From positions 1 to 20,028 of the forward strand of contig JAQBWG010000012.1 in the NCBI GenBank assembly GCA_027625225.1: 20,028 bases of DNA, in the 5' to 3' direction. Below are positions 8,565 through 15,248 of the stretch, piece by piece. Made by a program: the position numbers and the translations under genes. Under the pieces are notes generated by a model. That model saw nothing but the letters and a program-made list of their open reading frames with translations. It was not told where the DNA came from and made no database searches. The stretch is from Chloroflexota bacterium (GTDB lineage Bacteria; Chloroflexota; Dehalococcoidia; Lucifugimonadales; VGZR01). The stretch's first letter is position 1. Each line of letters starts with the position of its first letter.

Positions 8565-9410
8565 CTACTCGCGGGAATTGTAGTATTTGTCCAACGCCTT
8601 GGCGAGGTCGTTCGTGCTGGTGATACCCATGTCGTACCAGGCCTTCAAGCGACGACGGCGGGCCGTAATCTCTTCTTCCATGGCATCTTCATCCATATTC
8701 AACCGGCCAGCCAGAGCTGAACGCGTTTCCGGAGACCGCATGTGCATATGCGAGTCGCTGTCCGGCTCCCAGCCCACCAGCGTCACCATCCGGTAGTCTT
8801 TGCTGCCGTTCACGGGTCCGGTTACGGTAACCTGGCAGACTCTGCGATGGATGACCCGGACGCCTTGGGCGAGACGCATGTTGACGACAGCGTGGATATT
8901 GTTGCAAAGCTTTTCAGACAGAGACACGGGCTTCGATTGGAGGAGGTGGAACACTTCTTCCGGAGAGTCCGCCCGCACCGTTGTGGCGAGCGAATACCCT
9001 TTATCTAGGGTCTTGAAGATGCTGGAAACGTGTTTCCCCCAGATGTGGGCAGCCGCGTCGGGCCCAAGCTCGGGAGCTAGCACATAGCTGCTTTCAGGGT
9101 CGGATTCCTTCAGTTCCGCGAGGTCGGGGTCTTTGCCGTATAGATATATGGGAGTGTAGGAAGGCGGAAGCAGGTCAAGCAGCGCGCTTAATAGAGTCGT
9201 GCGGCCTGTTTCGGGGGTTTCCGAAGCTATCACCACCGAACCCTTGCGTTCCATCAACAGCCACAAGACGGCTGTTGTTTCGATATCGATGGTTCCCTTT
9301 TTCACCAGTTCAAGAACCGAATGGCGACCTTTTTCGCGGTCTTTCGCGCCCCACCACTTCGCCTCGTTCCTGGTTTTTGCCTTTGGGGTTATAGGGGTCT
9401 TTTGGGCCAA
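8565..9410 (-). CDS. FlaI/VirB11/CpaF-like ATPase with degenerate P-loop
   Basis: A 281-residue protein resembling the C-terminal ATPase domain of the GspE/VirB11/FlaI secretion superfamily. The order of elements fits: ASETPETGRTTLLSALLDLL at the Walker A position (about 62-81), SYVLAPELGPDAA in place of the usual I-E-x-R-G-x-E Walker B region, then LATTVRADSPEEVFHLL where FlaI/CpaF have T-x-HAdS and an arginine-rich helix. The P-loop lysine is arginine (R70), the usual glycines are missing, and the HA histidine is arginine (R146). Either ATP binding is altered or this is a regulatory or structural relative. The N-terminal domain of full-length FlaI is missing. The start is TTG 9410, since a stop codon lies just upstream in frame. 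No pilin, prepilin peptidase or TadC-like gene is adjacent. Superfamily moderately sure; function unknown. Confidence 0.7.
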   Translation of the reverse strand: MAQKTPITPKAKTRNEAKWWGAKDREKGRHSVLELVKKGTIDIETTAVLWLLMERKGSVVIASETPETGRTTLLSALLDLLPPSYTPIYLYGKDPDLAELKESDPESSYVLAPELGPDAAAHIWGKHVSSIFKTLDKGYSLATTVRADSPEEVFHLLQSKPVSLSEKLCNNIHAVVNMRLAQGVRVIHRRVCQVTVTGPVNGSKDYRMVTLVGWEPDSDSHMHMRSPETRSALAGRLNMDEDAMEEEITARRRRLKAWYDMGITSTNDLAKALDKYYNSRE

Positions 9411-9435
9411 CAGCCTTGCCTATTCTTGCGTGCTA

Positions 9436-9449
9436 CTCAAGTACTTGAG
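9436..9449. promoter_or_regulatory. Perfect 14-bp palindrome in the leader of the FlaI-like gene
   Basis: CTCAAGTACTTGAG reads the same on both strands. It lies 26-39 nt before the TTG start of the minus-strand ATPase and about 30 nt downstream of a TATAAT box on that strand. GTGCT on its left and AGCAC on its right offer a further imperfect arm. This looks like a repressor half-site pair or a small leader hairpin. Function is inferred from shape and position only. Confidence 0.45.
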
Positions 9450-9477
9450 CACGGATATACAGATTAAATCCTGAAGA

Positions 9478-9483
9478 ATTATA
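9478..9483 (-). promoter_or_regulatory. Candidate -10 box for the FlaI-like ATPase and possibly sbcC
   Basis: On the minus strand the sequence is an exact TATAAT, in the short gap between the VWA gene stop (9517) and the ATPase start (9410). A start near 9471 would give a leader of roughly 60 nt containing the 14-bp palindrome. No good -35 box is seen at 17 nt. Confidence 0.4.
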
Positions 9484-9516
9484 CCTAACGAACCGAAGAA
9501 GTGTTGGGAAGTATGC

Positions 9517-11532
9517 CTAAGCGACTTTTTTGCGACGACCGTTCAGGTAGTCGACGAGCACGTAGCGGCCTAACTTGTCGGCAGTGGCGTAGAATGCGCG
9601 CCCCCGGTTGATACGCGCCATCCTGTCCACGAAGTCCATAAGGAAGCTCGTGGTTTCCAGCATGAACGTGTTGATGCTGATGCCGGCCCTCGTGCACCGC
9701 TTCACCTCACGGAGCGTTTCGTCGATGGTGCGGTAACTGGGAGGATAGCTGAAGTACGATTGACCTTCTTCAATATGTGCCGTCGGTTCGCCGTCCGTAA
9801 TCATCAGGATTTGCCGCGTCGCCACCTTGTGCTTGCTCAACAGCTCGCGCGCCATGGCCAACGCATGGTGCATATTAGTACCCGAAACCCAGGCGTTCCA
9901 CATTGAACTTGGAAGTTCGTCGCCCGTGATTTCGACCGCGTAGTCAGAAAATCCGATAATGTAAAGCTGGTCGCGGGGGAAGGCAGATTTCACCAACCAG
10001 TAAAGGGCCATCGCAACCTTCTTAGCTGCCTGCCAGTTACCGAACATGCCCATGGAGCGGCTCTGGTCGAGCAGAAGTGCAGTAGCAGCCTGGCTCAGAT
10101 GCTCGGTCTGGTCAACTTCGAAGTCCTGCACCTCCATGCGAATGGGCACTTGCGGCCCTTGACGCATGATGGAATTGAACAGCGTCCGGTACAGATTGAT
10201 GTCCAGGTCGTCCCCGAATTCGAGCTTCTTTGTAACACCTTCAGATTCCCCGAAGACGCCTTTTCGCCGTACTTCGTGGCCGCCTGCTTTATCTTTCTTG
10301 ATGTCTGCGAATACCTCTTTTAACGCCTTCTGGGCCAGCTTGCGTATAGCTGCCGGGGTCAACTGAAGACGTTCACCGTCACGTTTGGCGATGCCGGCCT
10401 CTTCCAGTTGGCGTTCGATGTCCTTCATCGCATCAAGGTCGTTACGCGCGTCCTCACCCAGCAGTTCCTCGACCTGTTCGGGGTCGAGGTCATCGAGATT
10501 GCCGCTTCGAATCGTCTGTTGGAGCGACCGTTCCAGTGAGCCCATGTCCTGAAGTTGATCCATAAGACCCATCGCCTGCTGCAGGTCGAGTGGGTCGTTG
10601 CCGGTGAATGGATAGTCGTTTGCCGGGATGGGCATCATGCGTGCAAGTTGTGAAGCGAGGTTGGCCAACAGTTGCAGCGCTTCCTTGCCTAAGGCCGCCT
10701 CTGTAAGCTCCAACAGCTCTCTGCGCTGTTCGTCGGACATGCTCGCCATGAGCGACCCGAGCGCCGCCATGCTCTGCGTCAAACGCTGCAGAAGCTCGTC
10801 GAGCGAGTTTGGGGGGTTGTCTCCGAACATTCCTCCGAACTCATCCATGAATCCATCGAAATCAGGCGTATTGCCCTCCGCCTTGTCACGCAGCATCTGG
10901 TTCAGCGCCTTCAGCATCTCCGTGAGGCTTTGCGTCTGTTCGGGACTGATGTTTTCCAACTGGTCTTTCATGCCGCGGAACAGGTCATGCGCCATGCGTT
11001 GCCGCAGCATGTCCATCAGTTCCTTGAACTTGCGTGCGGCGTCCGGATCCATGAACTCGTAGTCGTTGAGTTGTTTCACGGCGCCTGCGGAGTTCTCGGG
11101 AAGCTGGTCGAGCGCATCGAGGTTTCGCGTGGCCCGGCCCTCAAGTATTTTCATCGGGCCTGCGAGGTCGTCTTGCTGTTCCGGAGAGGTGGCAAGTTGT
11201 TCCCGCGCTTCCTCTACCCGGCGCTCAATGCCACTTCGTTCGGTGTCCACTACGTCTTTGAGACGCTCACGGATGTCGTCCATCACCGAATCGAGGTCGT
11301 ATTGCTGGAGTTTTTCGCGCTTGGCCTGTTGCAAGTGTTCAAGCATATCGCGAAGACCTGAAGCACGCTCATCGTCAGGAGAACCGGGGCCGCGGAAGTA
11401 CAGGCTTCGCAGCGCACGACGAAGGTCGCCGTGCGCCATGAGTTCTTCGGACAGGCGGTCGAACAGCCCTTCGTCATCTGAGCCGAAAGGACTTTGGGTT
11501 CCATCCCAGCGATAGTACTTATAGCTGCTCAA
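9517..11532 (-). CDS. VWA-domain protein with intact MIDAS (chelatase/MoxR-partner type)
   Basis: A 671-residue protein. Residues 1 to about 420 are helical, acidic and rich in Gln, Glu, Leu and Met, with no obvious membrane segment. The C-terminal third is a von Willebrand A domain with the metal site complete: DQSRS (489-493), the threonine of SGTN (T552) and the aspartate of ITDGEP (D580). From memory, proteins of this size and layout occur in actinobacteria beside a magnesium-chelatase-like AAA+ ATPase, where VWA and AAA+ act as a remodelling pair. No such AAA+ gene is next to it here. The start is TTG 11532: AGGAG (plus-strand 11541-11545) lies 8 nt upstream, and the protein begins MSSYKYYRWDGTQ. 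It lies between L25 and the FlaI-like ATPase on the same strand. Domain call firm; role unknown. Confidence 0.87.
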   Translation of the reverse strand: MSSYKYYRWDGTQSPFGSDDEGLFDRLSEELMAHGDLRRALRSLYFRGPGSPDDERASGLRDMLEHLQQAKREKLQQYDLDSVMDDIRERLKDVVDTERSGIERRVEEAREQLATSPEQQDDLAGPMKILEGRATRNLDALDQLPENSAGAVKQLNDYEFMDPDAARKFKELMDMLRQRMAHDLFRGMKDQLENISPEQTQSLTEMLKALNQMLRDKAEGNTPDFDGFMDEFGGMFGDNPPNSLDELLQRLTQSMAALGSLMASMSDEQRRELLELTEAALGKEALQLLANLASQLARMMPIPANDYPFTGNDPLDLQQAMGLMDQLQDMGSLERSLQQTIRSGNLDDLDPEQVEELLGEDARNDLDAMKDIERQLEEAGIAKRDGERLQLTPAAIRKLAQKALKEVFADIKKDKAGGHEVRRKGVFGESEGVTKKLEFGDDLDINLYRTLFNSIMRQGPQVPIRMEVQDFEVDQTEHLSQAATALLLDQSRSMGMFGNWQAAKKVAMALYWLVKSAFPRDQLYIIGFSDYAVEITGDELPSSMWNAWVSGTNMHHALAMARELLSKHKVATRQILMITDGEPTAHIEEGQSYFSYPPSYRTIDETLREVKRCTRAGISINTFMLETTSFLMDFVDRMARINRGRAFYATADKLGRYVLVDYLNGRRKKVA

Positions 11533-11549
11533 ACCACCTGCTCCTGTCG

Positions 11550-11560
11550 GTTGTATAACA
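11550..11560 (-). promoter_or_regulatory. Possible extended -10 element for the VWA gene
   Basis: On the minus strand TGTTATACA fits TGn followed by TATACA, about 21 nt upstream of the TTG start and just before the AGGAG ribosome site. It would give a very short leader. No -35 box is evident. Weak evidence on its own, but it resembles the TG-extended boxes before the GNAT and E1 alpha genes. Confidence 0.3.
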
Positions 11561-11626
11561 GGCTGCCAGGCGGAGGGCCGGCGGGAGAAGACTTTAATTT
11601 AGAGGGTGTTTAAGGCCAAGGGGAAA

Positions 11627-12292
11627 CTAGTCCTCCTTGTCGTCATCATCCTCGTCGTCCTTCTCCTTCGAAATCACTTCGACTTCGGCGCTCTCGGCAG
11701 CCTCTTCTTCGCTCGGTGTGGGTTCCTCTTCGACGCGCGGCGGGACGACTCGTACCACGAGTTCTTCCTCTGACGATAGAATGGTCACGTCGCTGGAAAC
11801 CGACAGATCGCTTACGTGTATGGCCTTCTCGAAGTCGTCCAGGCCCGAAACGTCTACCACGATGCTCTGCGGCATCCGCATCGGCAGAGCTTCCACCTCG
11901 AGGGAGCTCATCGCCTCAATCAACGTGCCGCCCAGTGTACGAACAGCGGGAGCTTCGCCGATATATTCGATTGGCACTTCCGCAGAGACCTTCTCAGACA
12001 CATCTACCCGAAGAAAATCAACGTGGATGACCTCGTCTGTGACGGGGTGGCGCTGAACTTCGCGCACGAAACAAATGTCTTCTTCGGTCTTACCCTCGAC
12101 CTGCACGGACAGCGGCCGGTTGCTACCGACCTCAAGCAGGATACGGCGCAGCAACGGCGAATCTACCTGAAGGCTCAAATCGCTCGCGGAGCCACCGTAT
12201 ACGTGTACCGGTGTCACGCCCTTTTTACGTAGCGAAGCCACTTTTTTGCCTGTAACTTCGCGGGGAGTCAGCTTTAAAGAAACAACGTCCAT
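11627..12292 (-). CDS. rplY: 50S ribosomal protein L25, CTC/TL5 type
   Basis: A 221-residue protein. The N-terminal L25 domain (about 1-92) binds 5S rRNA and shows TGKKVASLRKKGVTPVHVYG and VQRHPVTDEVIHVDFLRV. The C-terminal TL5 beta domain (about 95-185) shows VPIEYIGEAPAVRTLGGTL and PMRMPQSIVVDVSGLDDFEK. The last 30 or so residues are a highly acidic tail of Glu, Asp and Lys. The length fits the long CTC general-stress form rather than the short 94-residue E. coli form. ATG 12292 gives MDVVSLKL; a TTG one codon upstream is possible, and GAGAGG lies 9 nt before the ATG. The usual neighbour pth (peptidyl-tRNA hydrolase) is absent. It is divergent from the GNAT gene, with a 135-nt shared upstream region. 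Confidence 0.95.
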   Translation of the reverse strand: MDVVSLKLTPREVTGKKVASLRKKGVTPVHVYGGSASDLSLQVDSPLLRRILLEVGSNRPLSVQVEGKTEEDICFVREVQRHPVTDEVIHVDFLRVDVSEKVSAEVPIEYIGEAPAVRTLGGTLIEAMSSLEVEALPMRMPQSIVVDVSGLDDFEKAIHVSDLSVSSDVTILSSEEELVVRVVPPRVEEEPTPSEEEAAESAEVEVISKEKDDEDDDDKED

Positions 12293-12411
12293 CAAATACT
12301 ACCTCTCGGGATATTGCACAATTTGATATGCACCCCACGCTCTTGGGATACAACGATTTATGGTACCACATTACCCGTAGCTCTCAACTAGAGAGAAGTC
12401 AAAGTTTCCGG

Positions 12412-12427
12412 TGCTATACTTTCGCGC
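12412..12427 (+). promoter_or_regulatory. Extended -10 promoter giving a likely leaderless GNAT mRNA
   Basis: TGCTATACT (TG at 12412-12413, TATACT at 12415-12420) is followed by 7 nt and then the ATG at 12428. The predicted transcription start coincides with the start codon, and no Shine-Dalgarno is present. A small CTCTC/GAGAG hairpin with a 5-nt loop lies about 30 nt upstream of the box. Confidence 0.5.
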
Positions 12428-12901
12428 ATGTCGCAACTTGGCTTTACTATCAGGCCAGCAACCCTTAACGACGTGGACACGCTGACGCGGTTCGCGGTCG
12501 AAATGGCTATGGAAACCGAAGGTCACAAGATCGAAGCGGAATCGGTCAAAATAGCCACCCTTGCAGCACTCAACGACTCTGGCAAGGCGATATTTTTCGT
12601 CGCTGAGGTAGGTAGCAGGGTCGTCGGCAGCCTCATGGTTACCTACGAATGGAGCGATTGGGAGAACGGCGACTACTGGTGGATACAAAGCGTCTACGTC
12701 TCTCCGCCGTCACGCCGCCAGGGTATCTATCGTGGGCTCTACAATCACGTCGTGGCTGAAGCGAAGCGTCAGGGCGATGTCGTAGGTGTGAAGTTGTACG
12801 TCTACAAAGACAACCTCAAGGCACAGAAAACCTACGAAACGCTGGGAATGAAACGGGCGCCTCATTACATCTACGAAATCATGCTAACGGAGCAAGAGTA
12901 A
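12428..12901 (+). CDS. GNAT family N-acetyltransferase
   Basis: A 157-residue single-domain GNAT protein that would transfer an acetyl group from acetyl-CoA to an amine. The fold order is clear: FTIRPATLNDVDTL at the N-terminus, FFVAEVGSRVVGSLMV for the central strands, QSVYVSPPSRRQGIYRGLYN for strand 4 and the acetyl-CoA pyrophosphate loop, and a C-terminal YVYKDNLKAQKTYETLGMK. The loop is slightly unusual: RRQGIY has Tyr where a small residue is common. The substrate cannot be predicted. The ATG is set by the leaderless promoter just upstream. The stop overlaps the next start by one base (TAATG at 12899-12903), so this gene and the SDR gene form a coupled pair. Confidence 0.88.
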   Translation: MSQLGFTIRPATLNDVDTLTRFAVEMAMETEGHKIEAESVKIATLAALNDSGKAIFFVAEVGSRVVGSLMVTYEWSDWENGDYWWIQSVYVSPPSRRQGIYRGLYNHVVAEAKRQGDVVGVKLYVYKDNLKAQKTYETLGMKRAPHYIYEIMLTEQE

Positions 12902-13716
12902 TGCCATTTGAACAGAACCTGAAGGGGCGCGTCGCCATCGTCACCGGCGCTGGCCGTGGCATCGGGCGCGCCATCGCATTGGTGTTCGCCGAACGCGGCG
13001 CCGATGTCGTCATCGCCTCCCGCACCAAGTCAGAAGTTGAAAAGACCGCCGCCGACGTGAAAGCGCTCGGCGTCCGCGCCATCGCTGTCCCCACCGACGT
13101 CGGCAAATCTGCCGAAGTGGATACTCTGGTACAGCGAACGCTGGACGAGTTCGGCAAGGTAGACATCCTGGTGAACAACGCCGGCCAGGTACTGCACATG
13201 CCCGTTGCTCCCTTTCCTGACAAAACCCTCAAGCCGCCCCAAGCCGATCGCGAGACGACCACCGGCATGAGTGACGAAGAGTGGCACCGCATCATGGATG
13301 CCAACCTCAGCAGTGCTTTCTACTGCTGCCGCGCCGTCGGTCCGCATATGATGAAGCAGGGCTACGGTAAGGTCATCAACGTTAGCTCCAATAACGGTTC
13401 ACAGGCGTACCCTTACGTTGCCGCGTATAGCGTCAGCAAAGCGGGAATGAACATGCTTACGCGGATACTCGCGCTCGAATGGGCACCCTACAACATCTCC
13501 GTAAATGCCATAGGCCCTGGCGAGTTCCGTACCGCCATGACCGAGACGTCGTGGGTGAATCCAGAAGCATATCAACGGCACCTCGACAACATTCCCATGG
13601 GTCGCGAAGCAGGGTTACGCGAGGTCGGGCTGATGGCAGCCTATTTTGCAGGGCCGGAGTCCGACTACGTCACCGGTCAGATTGTCCACATTGACGGTGG
13701 CATCACCGCGCGGTGA
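12901..13716 (+). CDS. Short-chain dehydrogenase/reductase (classical SDR)
   Basis: A 271-residue classical SDR using NAD(P)H to oxidise an alcohol or reduce a carbonyl. Motifs are the cofactor glycine loop TGAGRGIG (15-22), NNAG (92-95), catalytic S163, Y176 and K180 (YSVSK), and the C-terminal VTGQIVHIDGGI. Arg41 after the second strand (IASRTK) hints at NADP(H) preference. About 15 extra residues sit between NNAG and the DEEW helix, rich in Pro and Lys, which probably shape the substrate pocket. The start codon overlaps the GNAT stop. The gene ends one base before the stop of the convergent zinc-ribbon gene. FabG-like and 3-hydroxyacyl or sugar dehydrogenase roles cannot be separated from sequence alone. 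Confidence 0.92.
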   Translation: MPFEQNLKGRVAIVTGAGRGIGRAIALVFAERGADVVIASRTKSEVEKTAADVKALGVRAIAVPTDVGKSAEVDTLVQRTLDEFGKVDILVNNAGQVLHMPVAPFPDKTLKPPQADRETTTGMSDEEWHRIMDANLSSAFYCCRAVGPHMMKQGYGKVINVSSNNGSQAYPYVAAYSVSKAGMNMLTRILALEWAPYNISVNAIGPGEFRTAMTETSWVNPEAYQRHLDNIPMGREAGLREVGLMAAYFAGPESDYVTGQIVHIDGGITAR

Positions 13717-13717
13717 A

Positions 13718-14065
13718 TTAGACCAGCCGAAGCGAGCGGAAGGATATTCGCGGAGAGCGGGCGGGCAGTTCCGCAGTCCCAGCAACCTCACGGTCATATT
13801 TCCTGCGTTTGGGCCTGTCCTTTACCGTCGGGTACGAGACCGATCCGCAGGCTACGCACGTGAGGAACCAGCCGAACTGATCGCGGTCTAGGTATCGCGT
13901 GCCTACACAGCGCGGACACGAATCGTAGAGCATCGTCGAGCCGCTGAAATCAGACGACTCTTTGATACTTAGCCGGTCGGGATTCGGCAATCTGGGCCGA
14001 TCCATCTCGGCGAACTGAAGCTTTGATTGCGATTTCTTGGTCATGCTGCGCCCGATAGTATCCAA
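13718..14065 (-). CDS. Small zinc-ribbon protein, uncharacterised
   Basis: A 115-residue basic protein with two CxxC pairs, CPRC (50-53) and CVAC (70-73), spaced 16 residues apart; this is the layout of a zinc ribbon. Between and after the knuckles come TRYLDRDQFGWFLTC and GSVSYP. The N- and C-terminal regions are rich in Arg, Lys and Ser and look disordered, which would suit nucleic-acid or protein binding. I do not recognise a named family. The start is uncertain: TTG 14065 has GAGG 5 nt upstream, while ATG 14044 gives 108 residues (MTKKSQSKLQF) but has no clear ribosome site. It converges on the SDR gene with a 1-nt gap and diverges from the E1 alpha gene. Confidence 0.65.
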   Translation of the reverse strand: MDTIGRSMTKKSQSKLQFAEMDRPRLPNPDRLSIKESSDFSGSTMLYDSCPRCVGTRYLDRDQFGWFLTCVACGSVSYPTVKDRPKRRKYDREVAGTAELPARSPRISFRSLRLV

Positions 14066-14177
14066 ACAATCCTCGCTGCACGCATCGCCCGAAGTAATGA
14101 GAAACGGGCTAGCCCTTTCCGATGAATCGCAATGTCATGCGGCGCACAGTTTGTGTGTTTCAGGTCGCTACACTGCG

Positions 14178-14186
14178 TGCTATAAT
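14178..14186 (+). promoter_or_regulatory. Extended -10 promoter of the 2-oxoacid dehydrogenase operon
   Basis: TGCTATAAT is a perfect TGn-TATAAT element at 14178-14186, about 50 nt before the ATG at 14235. A weak GTTTCA at 14157-14162, 18 nt upstream, could serve as -35. The leader then carries GAGGAGGAAG as ribosome site. This sets the promoter for E1 alpha and the genes behind it. The 169-nt intergenic region 14066-14234 otherwise holds only a 10-bp palindrome (14106-14115). Confidence 0.6.
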
Positions 14187-14234
14187 CGCGCCGCAAGTAG
14201 AGTCCCAAAATCTAACCTATCGAGGAGGAAGAGC

Positions 14235-15224
14235 ATGGCAACGGCCACAACGTCCTCTGCCATTACTAAGGACAAGCTTCTCTGGATGTACGAGACCATG
14301 GTCTTGATACGCAAATTCGAGGAGCAGGCTCGGCGAGAACAAGACTCAGGACGCCTTCGCGGCACCCACTCGGCCATCGGCCAGGAGGCTGTGCCCACCG
14401 GTATATGTGCCCACTTGAAAGACACCGACTTCGTTCTGGGTAACCATCGGAGCCATCACCACTGCATCGCTAAGGGTGTGGATGTCAACGAAATGATGGC
14501 TGAATTGCTCGGAAAGGTAACCGGCACCAACCGCGGCAAGGGCGGCACCATGCACATTGCCGACATCACCAAGGGTATGCTTGGCGCCAACGGCGTCGTC
14601 GGTTCCAACATTCCGGTTGCCACCGGCGTCGGCCTCAGCGCCAAAACCCGCAAGACCGACCAGGTAAGTGTCGTATTCTTCGGTGACGGCGCGGCCCAGC
14701 AGGGTAGCCTGCACGAGTCGATCAACCTCGCGGCCATCTGGAAATTGCCCGTCATCTACGTTTGCGAGAATAACCGGTACGCCGAGTCCACACCGTTCGA
14801 GTACTCCGTCGCCGGTGGCTCCATAGCCAACCGTGCCGCAGGGTACGGCGTTCCGGGTGTGACCGTAGACGGACAGAACGTGCTCGATATGTACGAAGTC
14901 GGCGGCGAAGCTGTTCGCCGCGCTCGTGCCGGCGAAGGCCCGACCCTGATCGAGGCCCAGACCTATCGCTACTTCGGTCATTACGGCGCGGACAATCCGC
15001 TGGGGTATCGCTCGAAGGAAGAGCAGGACCACTACATGTCCAAGGACTGCATCAGGCAGATGCGCAAGCACCTCACCGAGAGTAAATTTGCCACAGGTGC
15101 AGAGTTGGACGCGATAGATAAGGATTGCCATACTCGTATCGAGGCAGCCACCAAATTTGGTGTGGACAGCCCGTTCCCCGACTTGGACGAACTCACCACC
15201 GACGTCTACATCAAATATCCGTAA
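14235..15224 (+). CDS. Thiamine-dependent 2-oxoacid dehydrogenase E1 component, alpha subunit
   Basis: A 329-residue E1 alpha subunit of the pyruvate/acetoin/branched-chain dehydrogenase family. With E1 beta it decarboxylates a 2-oxoacid (or cleaves acetoin) using thiamine diphosphate. Evidence: METMV-like start YETMVLIRKFEEQ, HSAIGQEAVPTG, GNHRSHHHCIAKG, and the thiamine-diphosphate motif from GDG (150-152) to NN (179-180) with the expected 30-residue spacing. The C-terminal part has GEGPTLIEAQTYRYFGH, closest in feel to acetoin dehydrogenase or PdhA proteins. ATG 14235 is chosen, not the longer in-frame extension to 14037, because GAGGAGG lies 5-8 nt upstream and the extension crosses the promoter. 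It is followed 24 nt later by E1 beta. The exact 2-oxo substrate is not decidable from sequence. Confidence 0.93.
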   Translation: MATATTSSAITKDKLLWMYETMVLIRKFEEQARREQDSGRLRGTHSAIGQEAVPTGICAHLKDTDFVLGNHRSHHHCIAKGVDVNEMMAELLGKVTGTNRGKGGTMHIADITKGMLGANGVVGSNIPVATGVGLSAKTRKTDQVSVVFFGDGAAQQGSLHESINLAAIWKLPVIYVCENNRYAESTPFEYSVAGGSIANRAAGYGVPGVTVDGQNVLDMYEVGGEAVRRARAGEGPTLIEAQTYRYFGHYGADNPLGYRSKEEQDHYMSKDCIRQMRKHLTESKFATGAELDAIDKDCHTRIEAATKFGVDSPFPDLDELTTDVYIKYP

Positions 15225-15248
15225 TCCCAGCATCCCAGGAGGAGCAAC

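Noticed and set aside
12298..12340. Near-repeat GATATTGCAC / GATATGCAC upstream of L25 as an operator
   Set aside because: Only two short imperfect copies in AT-rich sequence, with no symmetry; too weak to list as a site.
14037..14234. N-terminal extension of E1 alpha to an upstream start
   Set aside because: It spans the extended -10 promoter and shows no family similarity; ATG 14235 has a strong ribosome site and gives the normal protein start.
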